From Tenrec ecaudatus (taxonomy: Eukaryota; Chordata; Mammalia; Afrosoricida; Tenrecidae), in contig NC_134531.1 of assembly GCF_050624435.1 (NCBI RefSeq), positions 252,168,812 to 252,232,811 of the forward strand: a stretch of DNA of 64,000 nt. Direction: 5' to 3'. This document shows positions 24,401 through 35,513 of this stretch, piece after piece. The stretch's first letter is position 1, and each line of letters starts with the position of its first letter. A program made the translations under genes and the position numbers. Under the pieces are notes generated by a model. That model had not been told where the DNA came from. It ran no database searches and saw nothing but the letters and a program-made list of their open reading frames with translations.

Positions 24401-26479
24401 ACTGATTATTCTTAAGTTGAAACTAGGATTTGTTTTGAACCCCAAAACTATTTTTAAATTTGCTGTGATTTGGGAGCCAAAATATGTCATATCACTCCAT
24501 AATTCAATCATGTCAAACATAATTGTGCAATTTCTTCCATAATCATACATATTTTCCAAAATATACTTTTCCTTCCTAGACTCTTGACATCATGCCCGCC
24601 TGATCTCCTCCACCCCTCTATATTCCCCTTCTCCTAAACCCGTTATACTTACTTTCCTTGTAGGCTCAACATCTCTGGATTTCATTAACCCATAAATAAA
24701 GAAACAAATAACACAACATCCAGAAGGTGAGCCCCAAAGGTGATGCACCTCTGAGATACACTCTAATATAAACAAGCATAAGCGAAATTTAACACCACAG
24801 GACTGTCATGTACCAAAATCTTGTTTGTTTACCAACCAAGAGTATGCCGCTCTCAGTACAGCTATTTTCTTCTACCTCAGACACCAGGAGTTTTCTAGCT
24901 TAAGCCCTCAAGTTACAACTTTTCCTGGGGTAGAGTCCAGTTTAATCAGCGGAGTTCCCATTTTGGGTCTCATCAATGCAGTCTCTGGAGCATGACATGT
25001 AACCCAAAGATCCAGGATTCAGTGTCCCAGTGTTCTGCAGCACCTGGCCTGGGCTCCTGGGATACCCCTAGATGCCCTAGGTCAAAGTGCCCTCCTGCTG
25101 CATGTCACTAAAGACCCTCCTTACCTAGTGATCCCAAGAACATCCTCATATCTCTGCCCCACACCTGGTAGTAGGCTCTCCCTTTCCTCCCCTCAACAGG
25201 CATGCACCTATGTTCGCCCAAACTTGAGTGTTCCCTCTTTCCTCTCCTGCACTGCCCCTCCAATCAGTAAACTCATCCCTCTAACAGGGCCACCTCCCTC
25301 TCCAGGGGACTGCACCCCAGATCTACAAGGCTCTCTCTCTGCAGACAGCATCTCACCTTCTCTCCCAACCATTTGATCCCAGCTGTCATGAGCTGCACTC
25401 CGGCTAAACCTATAGTATACTTACCTGGAGTGGTCCAACTATTACTTAATAATCAGCCAAACTATACTAGGCATGTACTTAGAAGCCTATACCCTGCTAA
25501 GTTGCTATTAAAACACTAATAGTGTTCACAATGAAGGTATTCTGTGGGTGGAAAACTCTTAATTTTTGCATATCTAAATATGCCTTTTCTTCCTTAGCTC
25601 AACAATCACAGCCACTCTCTCCCTGGTGGGGTTTTTTAAATCTAGTGGTGCTGAGAAAGCTTCTGTTAACTTATAAGTTTTATGTAATTCATGCATAATG
25701 TTAATTTTTAATGGAAAGTTTTAAGAATTTTCTTTTTTATTACAATGGGTCTAATTTTTCCATTTCTTTTCCTCCTAAAGCTCTAATCTGATCTTTGTTG
25801 AAAATGCATGTTACCAGGTTTTTATTCCATTTCTTTATTTCTTTGGCTGAGAATTGCTTGGCCTACTTTAATCTTTTAAAAATGCATTGTATTTTTACAA
25901 AAGTTTACACAGAAAGTAAAGTTTCCGTTTGATAATTTCCCAACAAATTGTCTAGTGACATTTTTTCACAGTGGATCAACATTCTTTTTGTGTTTGCTTT
26001 GTTCCATTCGGAAATGTCTGGATACAGACAGTCCTTGGGTTACAATGTTCCCTTAGGGAAAACTCAGGCGTACCCACTAACAGTTACACTAATTTGCTCT
26101 CATTTTGAAATGATTGAAACAGCTCTTACAACAAATTTTTCTTCACCTGCTACATACAGCTTTTACTTATTTATGTTCTTAATTTTTTACTGTGAATTGG
26201 ATGAAAGTTAGCAGAGCTAATTGGTCTTTCGATCAACATGCATACATATACTGTTTTATGTTATCGGTTTCAATCTGCACAATGTAAACCACTCATCCCA
26301 TTTTTTCCTTGTGTTTCCTGTTTCCATTCCTCCTTTTTGTCCCCTAACCCTTCCTGTCTTATGAATTTTGCCCTTGGGCAAAGGCTGCTCTGTTGATCTC
26401 CTATGGTTGACTGTTCTAAGGAGCGAGTGCTTCCTTTAGGTTATTGTTCACCTGCCTAGTCTATGGACAAAATATTAAA
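24401..26479. other. No gene recognised
   Basis: A C-rich patch at 24870-25380 with several short open frames and an AT-rich remainder. I see no splice-flanked exon, LTR ends or LINE motif that I can defend. Confidence 0.35.
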
Positions 26480-27440
26480 CAATGCAGGAAACATACAATG
26501 ACTATGAAAGGAGTATAAAATCATTGTATCAAAATGAGCAGGTCCACATCCAGTCATTTCAAGAAGTATCAAAAGATCAAGAACTGATGGTTTTTAGAGA
26601 AATCCAACCTACACTGAAGGCATTGGTGAAAAACAAGGATCCAGGAATGGATAGATTACCAACTGAAATGTTATAACAAACTGATTCAGTGCTAAAGGCA
26701 CTCACTAATCTATGCTAAGACATTTGGAAGACAGCTAACTACCTGGCCAACGGACTGGAAGAAATGTATATTTATGCAAAAGAAAGGTGATCCAACCAGA
26801 AACCAAACTCAGTACCATTAATCAATTACAACCAACAGTGACCTTACAGGGCCGACGAGAACTGCCTTTGCGGGTTTCCAAGACTGTAAATCTTTACTGG
26901 AGGAGAAAGCTTCATCTTTCTTCTAAGGAGCAGCTGAGATCAAATTGGCTGATTTGTGTTGTTTGTTTCTTCTGTGTTCGCTAGTTGTTCTGTCCTGCAC
27001 TGAAAGTGGGGTATGGGAGTTTTCTATGATTGTAGATTTGTCTATTTCTCAGTTAACTTCTGTTGGAGTTTGAACCACGTATTTTGAGGCACCTTCACTG
27101 GGTGCCCTGATAGTGCTATCTGAGTAGTTCTGTTCTGAGGGAGCTCTGCTGACCTTGTGGTCAGCAGCAAATATATAACCCAATATACTACCAGGACTTC
27201 TAGGTTATCCAATAGAATGTGGAAATTATCAAACAACATCATCGAAATATCACATTCAAGCAGAATTCAGAAGAAGACACCGTTTAAGGGGTAGCATTGC
27301 TGTTATCATGAACATTTTGGCTGAAAGCCGAGAATATCACAAAGATGTTAACTTGTGTTTTATTGACTGTGCAAAGATATTTGTGTAGATATTTGACTAT
27401 GGATAACATTGTGAAGTTAGGGAGTTCCAGACCACTTAAT
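26480..27440 (+). pseudogene. RTE LINE ORF2 pieces interrupted by an AfroSINE and L1 scraps
   Basis: From 26480 to 26795 a plus-strand RTE frame is readable ('EIQPTLKALVKNKDPGMDRL' followed by a 'TEML' segment, then 'ctacctggccaacggactgg'). RTE resumes at about 27230-27440 with 'aattcagaagaagacacc' and 'ttgtgttttattgactgtgc', the start of the RT palm region. Between them are an AfroSINE (26795-26935) and antisense L1-like sequence. It is dead, with multiple breaks. Confidence 0.65.
26795..26935 (-). repeat. AfroSINE
   Basis: Antisense AfroSINE: 'gaaaccaaactcagtaccat', then 'caacagtgaccttacagggc', 'gtttccaagactgtaaatct' and 'ctaaggagcagct'. It lacks the tRNA-like head. Confidence 0.65.
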
Positions 27441-27715
27441 TATGCCCATGCAGAACCTGTGCTTAGACTAAGAAGCAAGAGCCGAACAAGAAGACACTGG
27501 AAAAGAATATATACTGTACTGTTGTTGGGTGGTGTGTTCTGTACATGTCTATGAAGTCAAATTGGCTAATTGTGTTTCGTATATCTGTGTTCTTTCTAGT
27601 TGTTCTCTTATTGAAAGTGGGGTTATTGAAGTCTCCTACTATTAATGTCGATTTGTCTGTTTCTTGCTCCAGTTCAAACTGTTAGAGTTTGATTGTATAT
27701 AATGAGTTGCTTTTT
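26937..27715 (-). repeat. Duplicated antisense L1 endonuclease scrap
   Basis: Two related segments of about 150 bp (26937-27085 and 27545-27710) share 'tcaaattggct', 'gttgttct', 'attgaaagtgggg' and 'gatttgtctgttt' words of an antisense L1 ORF2 endonuclease region. The RTE piece and a short AfroSINE-like segment (27085-27150) lie between them. The pair may be a duplication or two independent scraps. Confidence 0.45.
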
Positions 27716-28625
27716 TAAAATTGGGGGCTCTTACAGCTCTTATAACATGCTGTGGTAGTTACATAATCTGGTGTCAATTTGGAACTTTAGAGGATAAAGA
27801 GTGAAGGGGTGGAGTCTAGTCTGTCAATCATGTCATAGCCAGTGAGGCCTCTGTGTGGACATGGCCTTCTTCCGAGACTTCTGGGAACCCCTGTACTCTC
27901 CTCTTTGGAGGTGGGAGACAGACTCTATCTCTCTGCTGACTCCCTGGGAGATGTTGCAGCTGACAAGACATATGGAACTACACTAGTGTCCTGAGCTGGA
28001 GAAGCCACATGGACGTACCCTGATGCAACCAGAACCCTGAAGCCAGAGTAGCCACATAGAGATCCCTGCCAGTGTTGAGATGCTCACAGCACCACTGGAT
28101 CCAAAGACTTTCTACCAACTAGCTGTGACCATCCTGCATTCGGCATCATTGCATACGTTTTGTGAGTCTGAAGGGGATTTTATAGATTGGTATCGGACAT
28201 ATGGGTTAACATAGAATTTATGGCTTAGATAGGACTAGGTTGCAATACTTTCTTAATGTATAATTACCCTTTTTTTTTGGTCTGAAAAAAATTTGTATTG
28301 CACAAATTTTCTGGAATTTTTCTCACCCATGCAGTTTTCAATTTTCTAACTTTTTTTTGCTAATGAGGCTTAGTGATTATCCTGTGTTCTCCAGGAGAAT
28401 ATAAAACACAGTTTCCCTAACCTGCTGAGCTGCATTCTCTTTCTTGACTCTGACTGGCCCATCAGATCTTCTCAGGCAGTCTGTTTTTAAGATTATCCCT
28501 TTCTTGTGGAGGCCCACGCTACTGAGAGACCTTATCTTCAACCATACAGTGTCACAGAGATTATTGGGTTTGTGTAAACCTGTGCATGTATGAACTGGAA
28601 TTTTAGTAGCAATTCTTTTTGACTG

Positions 28626-28628
<3 letters not shown>

Positions 28629-28676
<48 letters not shown>
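28629..28676. repeat. (GT)n microsatellite
   Basis: An uninterrupted TG dinucleotide tract of about 24 units, likely polymorphic. Confidence 0.95.
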
Positions 28677-28680
<4 letters not shown>

Positions 28681-28736
28681 TGTCTAGCTGTTGTACAATG
28701 GAAAAATAGCCACTGCTACTGACCTGACTGGTTTCC

Positions 28737-28926
28737 TGTTATTGTCATGTGCTGTTGAGTTCTTCCCAAACACAGCAACCCTAGAGGACATAGAGGAATT
28801 GCCCCAGAGGTAGTGGTTGTCACCGAAGCAGACTGCCACACCTTTTGGTCATGGAGCGGCTGGTGGGTCCTAACCACTGACCTTCAGTTAGCAGTTGAAC
28901 ACTTAACAATTGGGCCATGAGGGTAC
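28737..28926 (-). repeat. AfroSINE
   Basis: Antisense SINE: 'gctgttgagttcttcccaaa', 'aaccctagaggacatagagg', 'gaagcagactgccacacc' and 'ggtgggtcctaaccactgac', ending 'gggccatgagggtacc' at the tRNA-like head. Confidence 0.75.
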
Positions 28927-28927
28927 C

Positions 28928-29606
28928 TTTTTTTTTTAATTGGGGCTCATAAGGTTCTTATCACAATCTGTACATACATCAATTGAGCAAAGCACCCTTA
29001 TACATTTGTTGCACTCGTCATTCTCATAATTCACCTTCCACTTGGGTTCCTGGAATCAGCTCTGTTTCCCTTTTTTTCCCCCGTCCCCCTCCCTCCCAGA
29101 TCCCACCCCTGGTCCCTTGATAGTTTATAAATAATGATTATATCTTATCTTACACTCCCCGGTGTCTCCCCTCACCCGCCTCTCCATTGCCCATCTCCCA
29201 GAGAGGAGGTTACACATAGATCTCCGAGATCGGTTCTCCCTTTCTACACCCCCTTCCCTCCTGGTGTCGCCACTCCCACCGCTGGTGTTGAGGGGTTTGG
29301 CTGTCCTAGATTCCCTGTGCCTCCAGATCCCCACTGCACCTCTGTACATCCTCTGGTATAACCAGGTCCACAAGGTAGAATTGGGGTCATGATGATTGGG
29401 AGGGGAGGAAGCGCTCAGGAACTAGAGGAAGGTTTTTAGTTTCATTGTTGTTACACTGAACCCTGAGTGACCCATCTCCTCCCCACTACCCCTCTGGAAG
29501 GGATGTCCGGCTGTGTACAGATGGGCATTGGGTCCCCATCATGTACTCCCCCTCTTTCATGGTGATGTGATTCTCACCACCACCCCACCTTTGTTGTTTG
29601 AGACCT
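28928..29606 (-). repeat. Family A retroposon, 5'-truncated
   Basis: The antisense copy starts at the poly-T/'aattggggctcataaggttc' terminus. It carries the standard internal order ('catcaattgagcaaagcacc', 'cttgatagtttataaataat', 'gtacatcctctggtataacc', 'aactagaggaagg') and ends in a 'tcatggtgatgtgatt' segment. Divergence is higher in the C/T-rich part. Confidence 0.75.
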
Positions 29607-29698
29607 TAATTACCCTTTTTATAAAACTCTCTTATACACATATTTGTTTCTCTAGTCTACCTGGACTAACACATATTCCATCCATCAATTGTATCAAG

Positions 29699-29730
<32 letters not shown>

Positions 29731-29884
29731 TGCCATCATCATTTTCTAAGCATTTACTTTTTTTATTTGAGTCCTTGGTAGCAGCTCCTCTTTTTTCCCT
29801 TCCTTCCCCTTCTCCCACTCTCATGACCACTTGATAAACAATAAATTATTGTTGTTTTCATATGTACATAGGCCAATATATGAG

Positions 29885-30000
29885 GTGCTTTCATTGGATG
29901 CCCTGATAGTGCTGTGGGTCAGTGGTTCAAACCACTGGCTTTTCTGAAGGAGAAAGATGAAGGTCACTGCTCCTATTTAGACTTACAGTCTCAAAAACAA
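29885..30000 (+). repeat. AfroSINE head fragment
   Basis: 'gcctgatagtgctgtgggtcagtggttcaaaccact' order (box-B-like GGTTCAAAC), then 'ggagaaagatgaagg' and 'cagtctcaaaaac'. The RTE-like tail is missing. A similar short head is at about 27090-27150. Confidence 0.55.
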
Positions 30001-30009
30001 CAACAAAGA

Positions 30010-30625
30010 ATATTGTTGAGAATGAGGGGTGTTAGAGCAGAGAAGGGTCACAGGAAGGGATGAGTCAACCAGGACACAGTATAGCACCAATGAAACACAC
30101 AATATTCCTCTGGTTCTTTGAGACTTTTTTACCCCCCCATAATCATGACCCAAGACCTGCCTTTCAGTTCTAGCTAAACTAGAGCATGTACACTGGTACA
30201 GATAAGAACTCACAACACACAGAATCCAAGTAAGATAAACCCCTCAGGAACAGAAATGGGAGTAGCAATACAAGGAGGGCAGGGAGGAGGTGAAGGGAGG
30301 AGGGGAGGAAGGGGGAACTGATTGCAATGATCCATGCAGAATTCTGCCCCCCTCCCCCCCAGGGGTATGAACAACAGAAACATGAGTGAAGGGGGATGGC
30401 GGTCAGTGTATGATGTGAAAACAATAATAGTTTATAATTTATCAAGTGGTTACAGGGGGGTGGTGGGGAGTGGGAAGAGAAGCCAATACCAAGCGCTCAA
30501 CAGAAAGTAAATGTTTAGAAAATAATGATAGCAACATATGTACAAATATGCTTGATACAATTGATGTATGGAATGTTATAAGAGCCCCCAATAAAATGAT
30601 TAAAAATAAATAAATAAAAAGTCAG
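30010..30625 (+). repeat. Family A retroposon, 5'-truncated
   Basis: Plus-strand copy with 'caatgaaacacacaatattc', 'agagcatgtacactggtaca', 'taataatagtttataattta' and the 3' end 'gagcccccaataaaatgatt' plus an AAATAAATAAAT-type tail (30583-30620). The A-rich tail supports mobilisation through a LINE machinery. Confidence 0.8.
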
Positions 30626-30637
30626 TCTCAGAAACTT

Positions 30638-31088
30638 TGTTAGTCTAGGTAGGCTAGAGAAACAAATCCAGAGACACTCATATATATGTAAAAGAGAGCT
30701 TTATATCAAAGAATAATTATATATTAAGAAAACATCTCAGCCCAGTCCAGATCAAGTCCATGAGTTTGATATTAGCCCATATGTCCAATACCAGTCTATA
30801 ATTTCCTCTTCAGACTCATGCAACACATGCAATGATAACAAATGCAGGAAGATCACAAGCCATTGGGTGGAAAGTCTTGTGGATCCAGTGGCGGTGGAAG
30901 CATCTCAATGTTGGCGTGGGTCTCCATGTGTCTCCTCCAGCTCTCTGGGTGTCTCAACAGTAGGAAAAGAAGGCAGAGAGAGTGGATCTGGCCTCCAGCG
31001 AGCTATTTATCTCTGTTGCACCTTCAAATGAGGTCATCCATTTAGACTCCACCCCTCCACTCAAATTGACAGATTATGTAACTGCCAT
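30638..31088 (-). mobile_element. LTR-like element, opposite copy of the one at 27748
   Basis: A 451-bp unit whose left end 'tgttagtctaggtagg' is the reverse complement of the right end of the 27748 element. Its right end 'gattatgtaactgcc' corresponds to that element's start. It is flanked by GAAAC (30631-30635 and 31089-31093) within a slightly shifted context, suggesting a short target duplication. No internal retroviral genes adjoin, so it is solo-LTR-like. Confidence 0.5.
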
Positions 31089-31139
31089 AGAAACCTTATA
31101 TTGTGTCACTAGATGTTCATTGACTCATCGTTAATTTTT

Positions 31140-32120
31140 CCCTCATTTAGTGTATATTTATTATGATTGTGTTCTCTTGTTAAATGGACCCTTTAGCCAT
31201 TGTATAAGGTACTTCTCTATCTCTTTTGCTTTTTGTTGCCTTAAAAATTATTTTATCAGAAATTAGCATCGCTATTTGGAAATATGTCAATTTCACTGGT
31301 AAATTTGTTGGATAATTTTGCTGGGTATATAATTATTCTCCCTTTCCTTCCCCTCCCCACCATAGTCTTATGTGTCATACTGTTGCTTTCTTGTCTGCAT
31401 GGTTTCTGCAGAGAATCAGAGTTCAGATTTTTTAGTTATCTTATGTAGCTAACTTTTCATTTTTCCCAAGATGCCTTCAGGATTCTTTCCTTGTTTTTGG
31501 TTTTGGAAAGTTTATTACATGTATTGGTGATCTAAGATATTCTGCAATGAGATAGATTGACACAGTGGCTGCAACAATGAACAATTCCAACCCTGAGGAT
31601 GACTGAGGATTGAGTAATGCTTCCTTCTGCTATTGGTTCACTGTGAGTTACACATGACCCTATGACACTCAACAGCAACAGGGTTTATACATAGAAGTTC
31701 AATGGCTAAATCATAAGGTGGATCTAATTTTAGCTTTTAAAAAATGTGTCCTATAATTTTCCATAGTAGTTGCAACTTTTTACAGTCTCAAAAGCAATGG
31801 ATAAAGATTCCGGTCCCTTGCTAACATTTTTCTTTTTTAATCAATGCCATTTTAGTTGGGGGTAAGATGGTATCTCAGTTTAGTTTTGATTTTCATCCCT
31901 CTAATGACTATGATCATGAACATCTTTTCTTACTCACTTATTTCTTGGCTGCTTAGATATCCTCTTTGGTTAAAATCCTATTTGTCCTTTGTCTATTTTG
32001 TGATTTTGTTGTCTTTTGTAGTTGAGTTCTTGAACTTTTCTATTGATTAAGATATTAATCTCTGTTGGAAAATTTGTTTCTAAAGATTTCTGCCCCTACA
32101 GAAATAGGCAGTCTATTTAC
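31140..32120 (-). repeat. Old L1 (L1M-type) fragments with an RTE piece inserted
   Basis: Antisense L1 words appear at 31140-31500 and again at 31700-32120 ('gatggtatctcagtttagtt', 'gattttcatccctctaatga', 'gacatctttt..'-type context and 'tagttgagttcttgaacttt'). These match the order of an old L1 3' region. Between them, 31555-31690 is a plus-strand RTE 3' end ('cagtggctgcaacaatg', 'atgaccctatgacactcaac'). Confidence 0.6.
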
Positions 32121-32729
32121 TCTCTTAATAAATTCTTTTTGATGAGCATATGTTTGAACAACATAGAAGTCCCATCTATGTTGTCTTCTTCTATTTATGC
32201 AGTTGTTGCTGTATGTTATCCTATTTTAATAAAATATTAGGCCCCCACAGTTCAAAAAGGTTTCTTATAGTTGGAATAGGAAAGACTAAAACAACAGCCT
32301 ATCTTTTGGAATCTATAAAAACCACTTGTGCAAAGGTACTGTGTTCTAAGTATTGAGCTGTTGATCAAGCTAGCTGCAATTTTTTCTTTGTAGCCAAATT
32401 TTGTAACAGTATCCAACAATAAAACAATCTTCTGTGTTCCATGCCCTCTTGCAATGAATTTGGGAAAACCAGGAAGGAGATCATCTCTCAAATGAAACTC
32501 ATTGCCCTGGAGTCAATTCTGATCAGCTATATACAAAACCAAAGCAAAACAAGATAGACAGCTTAGCAAATGGCTAAGGCTACCTGCATACTAATTTACA
32601 GGTAAGAGATTCAGTAAATCTTTCATATGTAACACTCCATGGACAATATTATTTCAGATCAATTTGAACAGATACTGACTGGCCTGTCATACTTGACTAC
32701 TAAAAAATACTGCAAAAACCAATTACTAT
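32121..32729. other. No gene recognised
   Basis: AT-rich sequence up to the target site of the MAPRE1 retrocopy. No assignable feature. Confidence 0.35.
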
Positions 32730-32742
32730 AAAAATGAGTTGC

Positions 32743-34032
32743 GCTTTACATCAATGCATAACAGGGCGTGCGTGTGAGGTCATCGCACGGGCGGGCGGGG
32801 CAAGGCGGTTTGAACGAGACGAAGATGGAACCGGAGCCGGATACGGGCACTGGACGAGGTTCAGTTGAGAGCCCAAGATGGCAGTGAATGTATACTCGAC
32901 GTCAGTCACCAGCGATAACCTGAGTCGACATGACATGCTGGCTTGGATCCCTGCATTTGAATCTGACCAAGATCGAACAGTTGTGCTCAGGGGCCGCTTA
33001 TTGCCAATTTATGGACATGCTGTTTCCTGGCTCCATTGCCTCGAAGAAAGTGAAATTCCAGGCTAAGCTAGAACACGAATACATTCAGAACTTCAAAATA
33101 CTACAGGCAGGTTTTAAGAGGATGAGTGTTAACAAAATCATTCCCGTGGACAAATTAGTAAAAGGGAAGTTTCAGGACAACTTTGAATTTGTTCCGGGGT
33201 TCAAGAAGTTTTTTGATGCAAACTATGATGGCAAAGACTATGACCCTGTAGCTGCCAGACAAGGTCAGGAAACGGCGGAGGCCCCTTCGCTTGTTGCTCC
33301 AGCTCTGAATAAACCGGAGAAACCTCTGGGCACTAGCAGTGCAGCACCACAAAGGCCCATTGCAACCGAGATCTGCTGTGCCTGCTAAACCCGGCCCAGG
33401 TGTGCTGAGGAAGAACCCGGGTGTGGGCAACGGGGATGACGAGGCAGCCGAATTGATGCAGCAGGTCAACGAGCGGAAGCTCACCGCTGAAGATCTGGAG
33501 AAGGAGAGAGACTTCTACTTTGGGAAACTGAGGAACATCGAGTTGATCTGCCAGGAGAACGAGGGGGAAAAGGACCCGGTGCTGCAGAGGATTGTGGACA
33601 TTCTCTACGCCACAGATGAAGGCTTTGTGATACCAGATGAAGGGGGCCCGCAGGAGGAGCAAGAAGAGTATTCACAGCCTGGACCAGCAGAGCACCAGCC
33701 CAGTTCTTCACTCCAAATCATGTGCTTCACTGTAAAATACTCCCTTTTATGATTCGTAGAGGTTTCTTTTCATAAGCAAAAAGTACCTCCTCTTAAAGTG
33801 CACTTTGCAGAAGTCTCACTCCTTTATCCATTCGTTTGAGTTAGGAGCTTTCTACCTTGTAGCAGAGCAGTATTAACATCGACTTGGCTCACCCAGAGAG
33901 CAAAGAGGTTCACCCCATGGCTCACTGTGCGCTTGCTGGAGATGGTGTCAGTGGAGAAATACAAAGACTGAATTGAATTTTAAGCTAATGTGATTCCTTG
34001 GCCGAGAACATTTAATAAATAAATAATGCCTT
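32743..34032 (+). pseudogene. MAPRE1P: MAPRE1 (EB1) processed pseudogene
   Basis: Intronless copy of the mRNA for microtubule plus-end-binding protein EB1, including a GC-rich 5' UTR, the coding region (ATG at 32878) and part of the 3' UTR. It is flanked by the exact 13-bp repeat 'aaaaatgagttgc' (32730-32742 and 34033-34045). Recognisable parts are the calponin-homology domain ('[15 protein letters not shown]', '[20 protein letters not shown]'), the linker and the EB-homology coiled coil with 'LRNIELICQENEGE'. The C-terminal EEY that binds CAP-Gly domains is at 33663-33671. Breaks: a small deletion near 32950 and a second frame change near 33360-33385. The natural stop after Tyr has become TCA at 33672-33674, so the last frame runs on to 33752. 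It cannot encode EB1. Confidence 0.95.
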
Positions 34033-34254
34033 AAAAATGAGTTGCATCTGAAGTTACATTAGACAAAAACAAATGAGGATTGGATGGAACAGAAAACCTT
34101 GATAATAACCACTAAGTGCTCTCAAACCTTGAATCTCCAGCCTGCTTGCCATTGTTTATTGTTTTGTTTTTACTGGAACTACTGGAGCCAGACACAATGC
34201 TAAGAACCTCCTAGCCTTCCCACACAGCATTAGCCACATGCCACCACCTCGTTG

Positions 34255-34500
34255 TCAGCTTGGCATAATGTGGTGGCTTTCTGTGTTGCTGAATGCCAAC
34301 ATTTTGAATACCAAGAGAGTCACCCATGATGGATATGTTTCAGTATAGTTACTTGTCAAAGAATGGGAAGAAGCCTTGTGAAAGACTTGTAAACATTATC
34401 AATTAAAACCTTATGGATCACATCAGAATATCTTTGACCGCCTTAATTTGGACATGCCATCAGGAATGATCAATTGCTAAAGGAGGGCATCATGTTTGGA
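34255..34500 (+). repeat. RTE LINE fragment
   Basis: Plus-strand RTE 5'-end words ('gtggctttctgtgttgctga', 'gagagtcacccatgatgg'). An RTE 3'-half scrap ('gccatcaggaatgatcaatt', 'ggagggcatcatg') directly abuts the family A copy. The middle of the element is missing. Confidence 0.55.
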
Positions 34501-34504
34501 GGAA

Positions 34505-34783
34505 CCAATATTAAGGATCAACAGGTGACCTACTCCCTGGGGAACGGACAACAGAAAAGTGGGTGAGGGGAGACATTGGACAGGGCAAGATATGACAAAA
34601 AATAATTTATAAGTTATCAAGAGTTCATGAGGGAGGGGGGAGTGAGGAGGGAAGGGGAAAAATGAGGTGCTGATGCCAGGCACTTAGGTGGAGAGCAAAT
34701 GTTTTGAGAATGATGACAGTAATGAATGTACAAGTGTGCTTTATACAATTTATATATATATATATATATTCATACAGCTCTTT

Positions 34784-34859
<76 letters not shown>

Positions 34860-34905
34860 AAAGAGCTGTATGAACCCCTAATAAAATGATTAAAAATTTA
34901 TAATG
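34505..34905 (+). repeat. Family A retroposon, 5'-truncated, with an expanded AT palindrome
   Basis: Plus-strand copy beginning near 'aaggatcaacaggtgacc', with 'ggggaacggacaacagaaaa', 'atgacagtaatgaatgtaca' and the 3' end 'gtatgaacccctaataaaat' (34870-34889). The stretch just before the 3' end is expanded into an inverted repeat, annotated separately. Confidence 0.8.
34770..34873. repeat. 104-bp perfect palindrome with (AT)n core
   Basis: The left arm 'tcatacagctcttttcac' (34770-34787) and right arm 'gtgaaaagagctgtatga' (34856-34873) are exact reverse complements. The 68 bp between them is alternating A/T, itself self-complementary. The right arm is ordinary family A 3'-end sequence, so the left arm is an inverted extra copy. 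Such a sequence can extrude as a cruciform and is hard to clone or assemble. Confidence 0.9.
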
Positions 34906-35513
34906 TCTCAAGGTGTAAACTGGAAGGATCTGATACAAATTTGCATCTTTTTTTTTCCTCTTGAAAGAAAATTTATCAATAGCTCCTAGTTGACCCAATA
35001 GCTCCTGTTCCCTGAGCCTAACACTGGCTGTGAAAGTGCTCTGGCAAACAACTGTCCATCCACTGTTCTTTCAGGGAACTACCACCAGACAGCTTTTATC
35101 TTCAAGCTGAGCTTTGAAGAAGCTCTAGAACATGCTATAAGCGTAATATATGCTTGTAAAAGGGCATCAATGAGAGGTGAATTTCCCCTGCTTAATATCC
35201 TCCTGACTGGCAGTGCTCACTAAATCCTAACTGTGCCATTTAGATGTTGGGGAAGGTTGGAAAAGGCCTTTTTTTTGGGGGGGGGGTCTAATGCACCCAT
35301 ATCCACCTTGGAAGCTTCACTGATTGAACATTGGTGAAATTAATTCCTGTTGGGCTCCAATGGCATTCTCTTTGCACATAATCCTAGCGTGAATCATATT
35401 TATTTGCAGGTAAATCAGTGTGGAATAGGGTCATAGGTAAAATAGTCTTTTGGCAATTGGAAATTATTCTGTCTTTGAGTACCAAACTTCCCATCACGGT
35501 GGGAAGTGCAAAG
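34906..35513. other. No gene recognised; probable 3' flank of the ferritin-like gene
   Basis: No repeat assigned except a T/G homopolymer patch at 35268-35286. If the ferritin-like gene on the minus strand was once expressed, its 3' UTR would lie here. I could not define a polyadenylation site. Confidence 0.3.

Larger units (their letters stand above)
28275..29606. mobile_element. Insert flanked by a 14-bp direct repeat; contains AfroSINE and family A
   Basis: This block is flanked by 'taattacccttttt' at 28261-28274 and 29607-29620. It contains unassigned AT-rich sequence (28275-28620), a GT microsatellite, an antisense AfroSINE and a family A copy. The composite content means it may represent several steps, with only the last bounded by the repeat. 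Confidence 0.45.
27748..29668 (+). mobile_element. LTR-like element, itself split by a 1.3-kb insert
   Basis: Begins TGTGGTAGTTACATAATC and ends CTACCTGGACTAACA, with the TG..CA form of LTRs. The bases outside it (CATGC left, CATAT right) loosely fit a 5-bp duplication, as for ERVL-type LTRs. Sequence up to 28274 continues at 29607, where 'taattacccttttt' is repeated exactly. The 28275-29606 block is therefore a later insertion. The element at 30638 is a second copy in the opposite direction. Confidence 0.5.
27716..29880 (-). repeat. Family A copy split by an LTR-like insertion
   Basis: The antisense family A 3' end (27716-27744, 'ttgggggctcttacagctct') breaks off after 'ataaca' and resumes at about 29673 with 'ccatccatcaattgtatcaa', as expected from intact copies. 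It then runs through 'agtccttggtagcagctcct' to about 29880. The 1.93 kb between is an LTR-like element with its own insertion. A CA/TA microsatellite sits at 29699-29730. Confidence 0.65.

Noticed and set aside
34751-34855. AT tract as a replication origin or matrix attachment site
   Set aside because: A simple AT microsatellite palindrome explains it. Nothing specific to an origin is visible.
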